Assembly (NCBI RefSeq): GCF_002514725.1
Contig: NZ_NTLB01000001.1
Coordinates: 1,205,569-1,269,568, forward strand
Direction of reading: 5' to 3'
From: Mangrovitalea sediminis
Lineage (GTDB): Bacteria; Pseudomonadota; Gammaproteobacteria; Pseudomonadales; Oleiphilaceae
Length of the DNA stretch: 64,000 bases
Of this stretch, positions 56,072 through 64,000 are shown in pieces; positions within the stretch are counted from its first letter, which is position 1, and each line of letters starts with the position of its first letter. The notes beneath the pieces were generated by a model. That model made no database searches, had not been told where the DNA came from, and saw only the letters and a program-made list of their open reading frames with translations. The translations under genes and the position numbers were made by a program.

Positions 56072-56983
56072 ATGTCAGTCGATAGCCTGATGATTCTCGC
56101 GCCGTTGTTTCTCGGCTACCTTATCCCCGTGCCTTCCGCGCTTTGGCGCCAACGACTGAGTCGTCTGGTCTCGATCCTGGTATACGGCATCCTGATGCTG
56201 CTGGGAATTGGCCTGGGGCGCGTGGATGGCCTGGGCCCTAAATTGCTGGCGCTGGGCGGGACGGTGGGAATGCTGGTCGGCGCAGTTGCCGTGGCCAACC
56301 TGTTGGGTTTGTGGTGGTGGTCCAGATGTGCACCGATGAGCCTGTCGTTCAACGAATCGCGGTCCTCCGGTGCGAGTTGGAGGATGCTCTCTGATGCGCT
56401 GAAAACCCTGGGTACCGTCTGCGGTGGCGTTGCCGTCGGGTTCCTGTGGATGCGCGATAGCGCCTGGGTGGGCAATGCAGCGACAGGCTGCCTGATGATT
56501 CTGCTGTTGCTGATCGGGTGCCAGTTGCGCAATGCGGGCATTGCCCTGCGCCGGGTGCTCTTCAATCGCCAGGGGCTGGGGATTGCATTAACGGTGCTAT
56601 GTACATCGATGCTGGCCGGTCTTTGTCTGGTGCCATTCCTGCCGCTGAGCTGGTCCCAGGTGCTGGCGGTGGTCTCAGGCTTCGGCTGGTACTCACTGTC
56701 GGCGATTGTCATCGGCGACGCTCTGGGACCGCTCTGGGGAAGTGCCGCCTTCCTCAACGACATGCTGCGCGAAGTCATCGCGCTGGTGGCCATTCCGGCC
56801 TTGATGACCCTTCGCCCGGCCCTTGCCATCGGCTATGGCGGGGCCACCACCATGGACTTCACCCTGCCGGTCATTCAGCGGGCAGGCGGTATCGATGCCG
56901 TACCGGTCGCCATGGCCAGTGGTTTTATCCTCTCCCTGCTGGCGCCGGTGCTGATGGCGGTTTTCCTGGCCATCGGCCGCTAA
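56072..56983 (+). CDS. lysO: lysine exporter LysO family protein
   Basis: A 303-residue, eight- to nine-TM protein. It matches LysO (YbjE, DUF340): an N-terminal PxFLGYLIP segment, LLGIGLGRVDGL, SGFGWYSLSAIVIGDALGPLWGSAAFLNDMLREVIALVAIP with the GYGGATTMDFTLPVIQ motif. LysO exports L-lysine and thialysine. The start at 56072 has GGAG at the right distance; an upstream start at 56051 is less supported. No lysine riboswitch or Lys-regulator gene adjoins; it is convergent with the thiosulfate dehydrogenase gene. Confidence 0.9.
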   Translation: MSVDSLMILAPLFLGYLIPVPSALWRQRLSRLVSILVYGILMLLGIGLGRVDGLGPKLLALGGTVGMLVGAVAVANLLGLWWWSRCAPMSLSFNESRSSGASWRMLSDALKTLGTVCGGVAVGFLWMRDSAWVGNAATGCLMILLLLIGCQLRNAGIALRRVLFNRQGLGIALTVLCTSMLAGLCLVPFLPLSWSQVLAVVSGFGWYSLSAIVIGDALGPLWGSAAFLNDMLREVIALVAIPALMTLRPALAIGYGGATTMDFTLPVIQRAGGIDAVPVAMASGFILSLLAPVLMAVFLAIGR

Positions 56984-57008
56984 CCGGCGCCAGCAGGGAT
57001 ACTCTCGC

Positions 57009-58574
57009 CTACTCCAGCGCCCGATCCTTCATCCATTTCTCCAAGGTGCCGGGAGCGCCCAGTTGATAGCCATCGGCCGTTTGACCGTAGAAGTCCATCT
57101 TGCGGTTGGCGTGGAAGGCTTTGACCGTCTCCGCCAGATTGCCCTTGAAGCGAGGATCCTGTGGGCGGGGGCGGCTGTCCACGAAGGCGGCCAGGTCCCA
57201 GGCGTCCTGCACGCTGAGCGAACCGGGATTACCCAGCGGCATGTTCGCCCTGATAAAGGCGGCGGCCGTGTTCACTTGATGCATGCCAGCACCCCAGTTG
57301 TAGGCATGGGCCCCCCATAGCGGCGGGAACACATACTGGTTCTTGCCCTGTTGCGTACCTTCGCCGTTACGGCCGTGGCAGAGGGCGCAGTTTTCTGCGA
57401 AGAGCTTCTCCCCGCGCTTGGCGGAAAATGGCTGGGGTGGCTCCGGGAGCTTCGGATAGCCCCGTCCTTTCATGGTCACCCCCGTTGGCGCGCCGGTGGC
57501 CTGCCAGTACATATAGCTCATCAGGTCGGTAAGGACCTGGCTGTCGGCTGGCGGTGCACTGCCCTTGGCCGAGCCCTGGGCATTTTCCGAATAGGTGAAG
57601 CAACCCTGTAGCCGATCCACCATGGTGTTGACCTTGTCGTTCTTGCTTCGATATTGCGGGTACAGGACCCAGGCTGCCCACATGGGGGCAGCGTTAGCGT
57701 GACGCCCGCCGTTCAGGTGGCAGTTGGTGCAGTCCTGACCGTTACCGACGAATTGGGATGCCTGCGGATCGAGGTGGGTATTGTTGAATATGTGGGCGCC
57801 ACGGCGTACCGACTCGCCGAACTTCCCTGAGGGTAAATCCTTGGCGAGACCCGGCTGGAAATAGCCTGGCAAGGTGTCGGGCTGGCTGGGTGCGATATCC
57901 GGGTAGGCGGTCTTGGGAATGTCGCCCCTGGCCGGCAGCGATGCCAGGTAGGTGGCGACGGCCTGCACCTGCTTTTCGTCCAATTGATGAGCAACCGCTG
58001 CCATGACGCCGACGGGATCGTTGTGGCGCATACCCTGTTGCCAGGCCTTGAGCTGGGCCTGGATATAACTGGCATGCTGACCCGCCAGCTCAGGGAACGC
58101 CGCACCGACACCCTGGGCTCCGGCGCCGTGGCATCGTGTGCAGGCCGGCACCGATTTCGACCAGAGGCCGTTGACGGCTATTTCCCGCCCCAGAGCCAAC
58201 TGTTCGGTGGTGGCTGTTACCGGGGTCGCCTGGGGCTGTAGGCCGGCATAATAGTCGGCGACCGCTTTGATCTGGCCCTCCGACAGACTCTTGGCAATGG
58301 GCTGCATGATGGCGTTCTGGCGAGTGCCGGCCCTGATATCGTTCAACTGCTTTTCGATATAGGCGCTCGACAGGCCTGCAAGACGAGGGAAGGCTGCCGC
58401 GGCGTTGCCCTGGCCGAGGTTGCCGTGGCAACTCATGCATGCAGGAGTTTGCGCGCTGCCCTGATCAGCCAGTGTCTGACCTTCGGACGCTGAAAAGGCA
58501 GGCGAGGTAAACAGTCCAAGGAGGAGCGGCAGCCATAGCTGACCGGCTTTTTGAATCCATGCAGTCATCGTCAT
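57009..58574 (-). CDS. tsdBA: tetrahaem TsdB-TsdA-like fusion (thiosulfate dehydrogenase)
   Basis: A 521-residue exported cytochrome (signal to about residue 29). Residues 30-215 form two c4-like haem c domains with CMSCH (46-50) and CTRCH (145-149). Residues 235-515 match TsdA: CTNCH (282-286), a Cys-containing loop at Cys325 (RLQGCFTYS) corresponding to the axial Cys of TsdA haem 1, then CALCH (396-400) with MPLG (Met ligand of haem 2). TsdA oxidises two thiosulfate to tetrathionate; TsdB is its electron acceptor and natural TsdBA fusions are known, e.g. in Marichromatium. Electrons would go to the respiratory chain. The gene stands alone, convergent with lysO. Confidence 0.85.
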   Translation of the reverse strand: MTMTAWIQKAGQLWLPLLLGLFTSPAFSASEGQTLADQGSAQTPACMSCHGNLGQGNAAAAFPRLAGLSSAYIEKQLNDIRAGTRQNAIMQPIAKSLSEGQIKAVADYYAGLQPQATPVTATTEQLALGREIAVNGLWSKSVPACTRCHGAGAQGVGAAFPELAGQHASYIQAQLKAWQQGMRHNDPVGVMAAVAHQLDEKQVQAVATYLASLPARGDIPKTAYPDIAPSQPDTLPGYFQPGLAKDLPSGKFGESVRRGAHIFNNTHLDPQASQFVGNGQDCTNCHLNGGRHANAAPMWAAWVLYPQYRSKNDKVNTMVDRLQGCFTYSENAQGSAKGSAPPADSQVLTDLMSYMYWQATGAPTGVTMKGRGYPKLPEPPQPFSAKRGEKLFAENCALCHGRNGEGTQQGKNQYVFPPLWGAHAYNWGAGMHQVNTAAAFIRANMPLGNPGSLSVQDAWDLAAFVDSRPRPQDPRFKGNLAETVKAFHANRKMDFYGQTADGYQLGAPGTLEKWMKDRALE

Positions 58575-58706
58575 CAGAGTGCCCTCTGAAGCTGTTGTTA
58601 TGAATTAACTGCTGGTGGCTCTTTTCAAGCCCTGTCGGAGCCGGGACTCCCTCTTTTGTCTTCTGTCAGCGCTAGTGGTGGGCCGACCCGACACCCACAT
58701 ATTAGC

Positions 58707-59135
58707 CTACCGCTTGAATTTGGTCTCCAGTATGACCGCTGAGTTTGTGCGCTCCACGCCTTCCAGGTTGCCGATTTCATCCAGCACCGCGCTCAGTTCT
58801 TCCAGCGACTGGGCCTGGACGATCGCCAGCAGGTCATATTCGCCGCTGACCGCATAGAGTTGGGCGACATGGCTGATCTGTTCGAGGGCGCTGTTGGTTT
58901 TCAGGGTCAGCTTCTGGTGCACCTTGATCGAAACATGGGCTTCCACCTGATGAGCCAGGTATTCGCCGCCGAGCACCAGAGAATAGCCACGAATGATGCC
59001 GTTGGCTTCGAGCCGGGCAATGCGGCTTTGTACAGTGGAACGCGACAGGTCCAGGGCGCGGGCCAGGTCGGAGACGCTGGTGCGAGCGTTCTGGCGGAGA
59101 AGTGAAAGCAGACGTTGATCGACTGAATTGATCAT
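58707..59135 (-). CDS. Lrp/AsnC family transcriptional regulator
   Basis: A 142-residue Lrp-type regulator. An N-terminal AsnC HTH (MINSVDQRLLSLLRQNAR, RSTVQSRIARLEANGII) is followed by an alpha-beta RAM domain with VSIKVHQKL and GEYDLLAIVQAQSLEELSAVLDEIG. It responds to amino acids and binds as multimers. It is divergent from astA with 145 bp between, so control of arginine catabolism and of its own gene is likely. Palindromes at its start and between the genes may be its sites. Confidence 0.93.
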   Translation of the reverse strand: MINSVDQRLLSLLRQNARTSVSDLARALDLSRSTVQSRIARLEANGIIRGYSLVLGGEYLAHQVEAHVSIKVHQKLTLKTNSALEQISHVAQLYAVSGEYDLLAIVQAQSLEELSAVLDEIGNLEGVERTNSAVILETKFKR

Positions 59136-59173
59136 ATTGATCTAATGATTCGTTATTTTGACATATTTTGTCA
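59130..59173. promoter_or_regulatory. two palindromes between lrp-like gene and astA
   Basis: GATCAtatTGATC (59130-59142) covers the start codon of the Lrp-type gene, and TGACAtatttTGTCA (59159-59173) lies 17 bases further toward astA. Both are perfect 5-bp inverted repeats in AT-rich DNA. They fit operators for the divergent Lrp-type regulator (inference). Confidence 0.45.
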
Positions 59174-59280
59174 GTAATTCGATTTTTTTGAAACTACAAA
59201 ATGGCACAAAGTCCTCCCATACTGAAAAAAAGAATCTCGGGGTGGCCACGTGGTCCGCGCCCTTGTCTGGTGGACGCCTT

Positions 59281-60402
59281 ATGATCATTCGACCGATTGC
59301 ACATAAAGACCTTGCTGCACTGCGACAGATTGCTATCGAGTCCGGTCCGGGTTTTACATCCTTGATGGACGACCGGGATTTCCTGACGCGTAAGATTCAG
59401 CATTCCATCGACAGCTTCGCCCGCGATGTCGTGCAGCCGGGCACCGAGAGTTACCTGTTCGTGCTGGAAGACAGCGAGACGGGTGAAGTGATGGGAACGA
59501 CCGGGATTGAGGCGGCTGTTGGTCTGAACAGCCCGCTTTACCATTACCACAAGAGCCAGGTGGTGCATCACTCCCATGAAATGGGGTTGTTCAAGCGTGT
59601 CGATGTGCTCAACATGTGCAACCATTACACCGGCTGTTCGGAAGTCTGCTCCCTGTACCTGCGGCCGGCCTTCCGTCGTCCCAATGCCGGCAAGTTGCTG
59701 TCAAAGGTGCGCTTCCTGTTTATGGCCCAGCATCCCCAGCGCTTCGCAGAAACCGTGATCGCGGAAATGCGTGGGGTTTCCAGTGACGATGGTCGTTCAC
59801 CCTTCTGGGACTGGTTCCGGGAACATTTCGTTGACCTGGATTTCGCCACGGTGACGGGACTGACCGGGGCTGGCAATAAGCGTTTTATTGCGGAGTTGAT
59901 GCCCAAATATCCGCTCTACACGCATCTCCTTAGCCTGGCGGCCCAGGAGGTTATCGGGCAGGTTCACGAGAAGACCCGGCCTGCGCTCAGTCTGTTGGAG
60001 GCGGAAGGTTTCCGGCATAAGGGTTATGTGGATCTGTTCGATGGCGGCCCCACCGTTGAGGCCGAGTTGCGCCAGATCCGCAGTGTTGCGGAGGCTGTCG
60101 AATGCCGGATACAGACCGTTGGCGTTCGTACGCCGGTGCTGCGTCGTGCCAAGGGGCAGGGACAGGTACTCGCGGTTGCCAATAGCGGTACCAGTGACTT
60201 CCGTGCAGGCCTGACCGATCAGGCCACCTATCTGCCCCAACATAATTTGCTGCAGATACCGTCCCCGCTGGCCCGTTCCCTGGGGCTCGACGATGGCGGT
60301 ACCGCGCGCTTTATCCAACTCGCGTCCGCACAGGCGGCGGCCAATCTCGACACCGTGACGATGCCGGGCAGACATCAACAGGAGTATCTGTATGCACACT
60401 GA
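59281..60402 (+). CDS. astA: arginine N-succinyltransferase
   Basis: A 373-residue AstA, first enzyme of the arginine succinyltransferase pathway (arginine + succinyl-CoA to N2-succinylarginine). Markers: MIIRPIAHKDLAALRQIA, ESGPGFTSLMDD, GTTGIEAAVGLNSPLYHY, LYLRPAFRRPNAGKLLSKVRFLFMA, VIAEMRGVSSDDGRSPFWDWF, GLTGAGNKRFIAELMPKYPLYT. Length exceeds E. coli AstA (344) by a C-terminal tail. ATG at 59281 with GGTGGA matches the family start; an upstream frame is spurious. Its 3' end overlaps the next gene by 11 bases. astB, astC, astD and astE are not in the window. Confidence 0.97.
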   Translation: MIIRPIAHKDLAALRQIAIESGPGFTSLMDDRDFLTRKIQHSIDSFARDVVQPGTESYLFVLEDSETGEVMGTTGIEAAVGLNSPLYHYHKSQVVHHSHEMGLFKRVDVLNMCNHYTGCSEVCSLYLRPAFRRPNAGKLLSKVRFLFMAQHPQRFAETVIAEMRGVSSDDGRSPFWDWFREHFVDLDFATVTGLTGAGNKRFIAELMPKYPLYTHLLSLAAQEVIGQVHEKTRPALSLLEAEGFRHKGYVDLFDGGPTVEAELRQIRSVAEAVECRIQTVGVRTPVLRRAKGQGQVLAVANSGTSDFRAGLTDQATYLPQHNLLQIPSPLARSLGLDDGGTARFIQLASAQAAANLDTVTMPGRHQQEYLYAH

Positions 60403-61198
60403 TTTACACACCTTGTTTGACAAGTTGTGGGAAAACTATCTGGAGGTCACGCCTTCCGCACAGGAGATTCACCGCATCCTGGGAAGCACACAGGGGGGCG
60501 ATATCGTCAACGACCATATCGCGCTGCGGACCTTCAACCTGGAAAAAGTCGGCCTTGAAAAACTGGCGGCCCACTTCCTGGCGCTCGGTTATCGTGAATG
60601 TGGCGAATACCATTTCGACGCGAAGAAGCTCTACGCGAAACACTACGAGCATACAGATCCCACGGCCCCGAAAGTGTTTATCTCCGAGTTATTGGTCGAA
60701 GCCTTCTCGCCGGAAGTTCAGGCCATCATTCGGGATCTGGTGGGTCAGGTGAGTCCGGACGCGGTCAGCGCGGATAACTTCCTGTATTCCGGCACCCATT
60801 GGCAGGTGGATTATGCCACTTACAAGCAGTTGCTGGCGGAAAGCGAGTACGCGGCCTGGGTGGCGGCCTGGGGATACAGGGCTAACCATTTCACCGTGAA
60901 CGTGAACCAGCTGGAAGGTTTTGACAGTGTCGAGGCGGTTAACCAGGCGCTGAAGGATGCGGGCTATGTTCTTAATAGCTCTGGTGGCGAGATCAAGGGT
61001 TCCCCCGCGGAGTTGCTGGAGCAATCCTCCACCATGGCGGACAAGGCTGAAGTACGTTTCGCCGACCAGACACTGGCCATTCCGAGCTGTTTCTATGAAT
61101 TCGCCAAGCGTTATCCCAAAGCCGACGGCCAGCTGTATTCGGGGTTCGTGGCGGCGTCAGCGGATAAGATTTTCGAGAGTACGGATGCGGTGATGTAA
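60392..61198 (+). CDS. DUF1338 family protein (HglS-like 2-oxoadipate dioxygenase/decarboxylase relative)
   Basis: A 268-residue DUF1338 protein. Markers are DHIALRTFN (metal His), LGYRECGEYHF, YAKHYEHTD, FISELLVE, THWQVDYATYKQLLAESEYAAWVAAWGYRANHFTVNV (second His) and ELLEQSSTMAD with FADQTLAIPSCFYEFAKRY. HglS, a longer relative, converts 2-oxoadipate to 2-hydroxyglutarate in lysine catabolism; this short form has the same metal motifs. The start overlaps astA by 11 bases, so both are coupled. Its substrate may differ from HglS's; the link with arginine degradation is contextual. Confidence 0.88.
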   Translation: MHTDLHTLFDKLWENYLEVTPSAQEIHRILGSTQGGDIVNDHIALRTFNLEKVGLEKLAAHFLALGYRECGEYHFDAKKLYAKHYEHTDPTAPKVFISELLVEAFSPEVQAIIRDLVGQVSPDAVSADNFLYSGTHWQVDYATYKQLLAESEYAAWVAAWGYRANHFTVNVNQLEGFDSVEAVNQALKDAGYVLNSSGGEIKGSPAELLEQSSTMADKAEVRFADQTLAIPSCFYEFAKRYPKADGQLYSGFVAASADKIFESTDAVM

Positions 61199-61280
61199 GC
61201 GGGTTTGGGGGGCGTTATGCGGTATTGTGCCCCCATTCTTTTTGCGGTCCTTCCCCAAGCTCCGGTCTCCTATCTTCAGG

Positions 61281-61308
61281 GTGGGGCCTTCCGGCCCCAC
61301 GCCTTTTT
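61281..61308 (+). terminator. rho-independent terminator after DUF1338 gene
   Basis: Perfect stem gtggggcc (61281-61288) with ggccccac (61293-61300), TTCC tetraloop, then gcc and a T5 run. It lies 82 bases past the stop codon and three bases before the convergent acyl-CoA synthetase stop. Confidence 0.92.
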
Positions 61309-61311
61309 CGG

Positions 61312-63009
61312 TCAACCCTCCTCCCAGACCACCACTCGCTCAGGCGGCGCCAATTGCGCCATGTACGGCGCATAACGGGCTTCCAGTCGGCTGCGTTTGA
61401 TCTTCAGGGTGGGTGTCACCAGGCCGGTGTCCGGCGACCAGTCCTGGTTGGCGACGACGATGCCCGATATCTTTTCATGGTTCAGCAGGTTACCGTTGAG
61501 CTCGCGAACGAAGTCGCGAATTTCCTGCTCCAGCACGTCTCTGGGCTGATTGCGGATTTGTTCCGTCAGCGTGACGACGGCTACCGGTTGCACCAGACCG
61601 ACGCCGCCCAGGCAGATCTGTTCGAAACCCTTATAGGCAGCCAGCTTGCTTTCGATGGGCGCGGGCGCAACGTATTCGCCCTTCTCGGTCTTGAAGATCT
61701 CCTTGACCCGGCCTGAAATCCGCAGGAAACCCTGTCCGTCCAGGACGCCGAGATCGCCGGTGCGGTAGTAGCCGTCACCGGTCATGGCTTCCTTCGTCTT
61801 TTCCTCGTCCTTGTAATAGCCCGCCATCAGGGTTGGGCTCTTGAACAGGATTTCGCCTTCCTCGCTGAGCTTGAAGCCGTTGTCCGGCATCGCCTGGCCG
61901 ACAGTGCCTGACTTGTTGGCGCCGGGCCGGCCGATAAAGCCGTAGGCGAGGTTTTCGGTCATGCCGTAACCTTCGACGATCTCGATGCCCAGTTTGGCAT
62001 ACCAGTCCAACAGGGATGGGGATATCGCCGCCGCGCCCGATACGATGATGCGGGCCTGGCTCAGCCCCAGGGCCACGCGAAGCTTCTTGGCCACCATACC
62101 GCGTAACAGGGGAATCTTGAGCATTCGGTCGAGTTTCTTCTGGGGAACCTTTTCCAGGATGCCGCTCTGGAATTTCTTCCAGAGTCTCGGCACAGAGAAG
62201 AATATGGTTGGCTGCACCGAGCAGAGATCATTTTGGAATGTCTTCAGGGATTGACTGAAACTGACCTGCATCCCCGAGTACAGGCTGTTGTTGGCGACCA
62301 GCAGGCGTTCGGCAACGTGCGCCAGCGGCAGGAACGACAGTGCACGGTCACGGGGATTCAGGTCGAATATGGACAGGGCTCTTACTGCGACGTGTCGGGG
62401 CGCCCGATAGCAGTGAACAGCGCCTTTTGGATAACCCGTGGTGCCCGAGGTGTAGACAATGGTCCAGATATCGTCATCGGCTGGGACCGGGGTGCCTTCG
62501 AAGGGAGGCGCCTTGGCGATCAGGTCTGGTATCAGGTATTCGACATCCTGCTCACGTTGGCAATCGCCGTCGGAACCGTAGTAGGAAAAGCCGATTTTGA
62601 CGACCCCTTCCGGAATGCTGTTCCGGAGGCGGTGCCATACGGCCTGATCGAGTTTGCCGACGAAGATCGCACGAGCTTCGGAATGCTCGAGAATGTAGGT
62701 AAAGGTTTCTTCGGACTGGTCAAAATACAGCGGTACGCTGACGAATCCTCCCAGTTGCAGCGCCAGGTCGGTAATGAGCCACTCGGCGCAGTTCTTCGAC
62801 AGGATGGCAATGCGGTCGCCTCGCTCGAAGCCGAGGTCATAGAGGGCCGAGGTCAGGCGGCGAACCTTATCGGCGACTTGTGCCCAGGTGTACTCATACC
62901 AGGTGCCGTCGATCGGCTGGCGCAGGTAAATGCTGTTCGGGGTTTCCTTCTCCCAGTGATACAGCATTTCGATAGGTGACTTCCCTTTTACGATATCAAC
63001 GAGTTGCAT
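61312..63009 (-). CDS. long-chain acyl-CoA synthetase (AMP-binding)
   Basis: A 565-residue adenylate-forming enzyme. P-loop YTSGTTGYPKGAV, the adenine loop VEGYGMTENLAY, YRTGDLGVLDGQGFLRISGRVKEIFKT (including the core hinge) and the C-terminal KIKRSRLE (catalytic Lys) are complete. It is of the FadD15/AMP-dependent long-chain type (FAD/LCFACS with ~600 residues and no TM). It activates fatty acids for degradation or lipid synthesis. ATG 63009 follows AAGGA; a longer in-frame reading adds 40 residues without support. Single gene, probably with its promoter in the 350-bp region upstream. Confidence 0.95.
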   Translation of the reverse strand: MQLVDIVKGKSPIEMLYHWEKETPNSIYLRQPIDGTWYEYTWAQVADKVRRLTSALYDLGFERGDRIAILSKNCAEWLITDLALQLGGFVSVPLYFDQSEETFTYILEHSEARAIFVGKLDQAVWHRLRNSIPEGVVKIGFSYYGSDGDCQREQDVEYLIPDLIAKAPPFEGTPVPADDDIWTIVYTSGTTGYPKGAVHCYRAPRHVAVRALSIFDLNPRDRALSFLPLAHVAERLLVANNSLYSGMQVSFSQSLKTFQNDLCSVQPTIFFSVPRLWKKFQSGILEKVPQKKLDRMLKIPLLRGMVAKKLRVALGLSQARIIVSGAAAISPSLLDWYAKLGIEIVEGYGMTENLAYGFIGRPGANKSGTVGQAMPDNGFKLSEEGEILFKSPTLMAGYYKDEEKTKEAMTGDGYYRTGDLGVLDGQGFLRISGRVKEIFKTEKGEYVAPAPIESKLAAYKGFEQICLGGVGLVQPVAVVTLTEQIRNQPRDVLEQEIRDFVRELNGNLLNHEKISGIVVANQDWSPDTGLVTPTLKIKRSRLEARYAPYMAQLAPPERVVVWEEG

Positions 63010-63358
63010 TGCTATTGTCCTTCCTTGTGAATCATCAGCCTGTTCGTGCAATGTTTTTCTACTTTCCATGGCGTCTCGGCGTGTGATGCGGCGAGGTGCA
63101 ATGGGTTTATACGAACACTTTATCGGCACTGTCGATCATTTTGTCAGCAATAAGGTATGGGAGGCACCCTGGTTCATTGCCGAGGTATACCTAAAAAGCC
63201 TTTCAACTCAAGCTGTCAGTGGCATTTGCCCACGCGAGAAGCTGTTTCAGACGAAAGGTTCGCATGTCGACATTTTTTACGACCCCGCTACACGACCAAA
63301 TGAGCCTGCGCCGCTAAGACCTTATTTTGACGTGTTCATTTATATTATTGAGTGAAAG
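63010..63358. other. intergenic, AT-richer region
   Basis: 349 bases between the acyl-CoA synthetase start and the PEP-CTERM reading frame, visibly AT-richer than the rest. Promoters of the synthetase (minus) and perhaps the PEP-CTERM gene (plus) lie here. A 95-codon plus-strand frame at 63068-63355 exists but has no Shine-Dalgarno and no recognisable product. Confidence 0.5.
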
Positions 63359-64000
63359 TTGCATGTTTTGTGGAGTAGTTCCGTAAACCCCAAACCTCAA
63401 TACACAATTTACAGGAATACGGCCAGCGCGACGCCCATCAGAGGCACCTTCTCTTTCGACGTTTGGCAGGGAGATGGCGGCGGCACCAGCGGCAGCCCCG
63501 GCGTCCAGGCGCTTCCCACAAACCTACTGGCTGCCGGTACGGTGAAGGATTCCTTCACCTATACGGGCGCGCTGGATTTTGCGGAAGGTGCGTCGAATAA
63601 CATCCTGGACTTCCTCAACACGGGCGGCGGTGCCATTTCGGGTTCGAATGGCTGGATCGACACCGCGACGCTCAGCAACGGCGGCTTCGGGCTTACAACC
63701 TTGATGAAAATCACTGGTTACACCCCGAACTCCATTATGGGCACCATCTATCACGATGATGGCGTCAGCCTCTATCAGGGTGGTAGCCAGTTGGTCGATT
63801 CATCGTCACCGACAGTGGCTATCAACTCGGCGTATTCCCTCGGAACCGGTGCCTTCACCTTGTGGTATGTTGAAGCTAACGGTTTGCCTGCGAACCTGAC
63901 GCTGGATATCTCGAAGACGGTTCCTGAGCCTGCCACCATGGCGTTGATGGCGTTGATGGCGTTGATGGCGTTGATGGCGTTGATGGCGTTGATGGCTTTG
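63359..64000 (+). CDS. PEP-CTERM sorting-domain protein, apparently without signal peptide; 3' end beyond window
   Basis: The open frame continues to the end of the window. The mature-like part starts ATASATPIRGTFSFDVWQGDG (trimmed here at about 63425), and it ends with VPEPATMAL, the PEP-CTERM signal for exosortase-dependent sorting. Before ASATPIRG I find no ATG and no hydrophobic signal peptide; instead tacaggaatac, a Shine-Dalgarno-like stretch, joins straight to the mature region, as if ~60-90 bp coding for the signal peptide were deleted. TTG 63359 is only the first possible start. It may be a pseudogene or a real oddity. The start coordinate marks the open frame, not a proven start. 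Confidence 0.55.
   Translation, partial: MHVLWSSSVNPKPQYTIYRNTASATPIRGTFSFDVWQGDGGGTSGSPGVQALPTNLLAAGTVKDSFTYTGALDFAEGASNNILDFLNTGGGAISGSNGWIDTATLSNGGFGLTTLMKITGYTPNSIMGTIYHDDGVSLYQGGSQLVDSSSPTVAINSAYSLGTGAFTLWYVEANGLPANLTLDISKTVPEPATMALMALMALMALMALMALMAL
63938..64000 (+). repeat. 9-bp tandem repeat in the PEP-CTERM anchor
   Basis: Seven units of atggcgttg, six perfect and one with a single change (atggctttg), fill the last 63 bases and run to the window edge. In frame they encode Met-Ala-Leu repeats within the hydrophobic segment that follows the PEP motif. Confidence 0.97.

Noticed and set aside
63068..63355. 95-codon plus-strand frame in the intergenic region upstream of the acyl-CoA synthetase
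   Set aside because: It has no ribosome binding site, no recognisable motif, its composition matches neither flank, and it ends by chance in an AT-rich stretch.

Overview
The window reads as ordinary bacterial chromosome, most likely from a GC-rich, free-living, probably marine or environmental gammaproteobacterium. That placement is an inference. It rests on the gene set (HrpB, SbmA, EmrE-type SMR, LysO, AstA succinyltransferase, MacAB-like exporter, T6SS with ClpV, PEP-CTERM protein) and on Shine-Dalgarno-led, high-GC coding sequence. No rRNA, tRNA, CRISPR array, prophage or intact insertion sequence was seen.

Layout. 1-5 kb: the 3' end of a fatty acid desaturase, an exported M16 protease and an SbmA/BacA-type transporter. 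5-9 kb: an orphan allophanate hydrolase whose leader carries a clear guanidine-I (ykkC) riboswitch and a sigma-54-like promoter; an MFS transporter lies upstream. 8.7-20.9 kb: HrpB helicase, a MacA/MacB-type export operon running into two paralogous lipoproteins, a small TPR protein, an MtfA-like peptidase, a Cyc2-like cytochrome-porin, an alpha/beta hydrolase, a DUF4136 lipoprotein and an SMR pump. 20.9-24.8 kb: an operon of acyl-CoA dehydrogenase, SDR, APH-like phosphotransferase and SurE. 25-31 kb: a chemoreceptor, an FAH-family enzyme and a phnD-phnC-phnE operon with a double-domain PhnE.

31.3-50.4 kb is the most distinctive stretch. A minus-strand operon encodes a caspase-like lipoprotein with Sel1 repeats, then a Ser/Thr kinase with a transmembrane segment, then an autotransporter with Ig-like domains. 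Next comes a lipoprotein hydrolase, then a plus-strand type VI secretion cluster: tssA, tssB, tssC, a second tssC-like gene, tssE, tssF, tssG and tssH/clpV. The cluster ends with a Y1-transposase-like protein lacking one catalytic His and a 37-residue ORF. Membrane-complex and baseplate genes tssJKLM, and hcp, vgrG and PAAR, are absent from the window, so this is a sheath/baseplate half-cluster.

50.4-64 kb: an AraC regulator divergent from a ferredoxin-reductase/ferritin-like diiron oxygenase pair of unknown substrate, a second chemoreceptor, a LysO exporter, a four-haem TsdB-TsdA fusion, an Lrp regulator divergent from astA plus a DUF1338 (HglS-like) gene, a long-chain acyl-CoA synthetase, and finally a PEP-CTERM protein that seems to lack its signal peptide and ends in a 9-bp tandem repeat.

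The genes point to a versatile heterotroph: fatty acid and acyl-CoA metabolism, arginine, guanidine and phosphonate use, auxiliary electron input from thiosulfate and possibly extracellular donors, and contact-dependent competition. Where several start codons were possible, I chose the one with the best ribosome binding site and family-consistent N-terminus.
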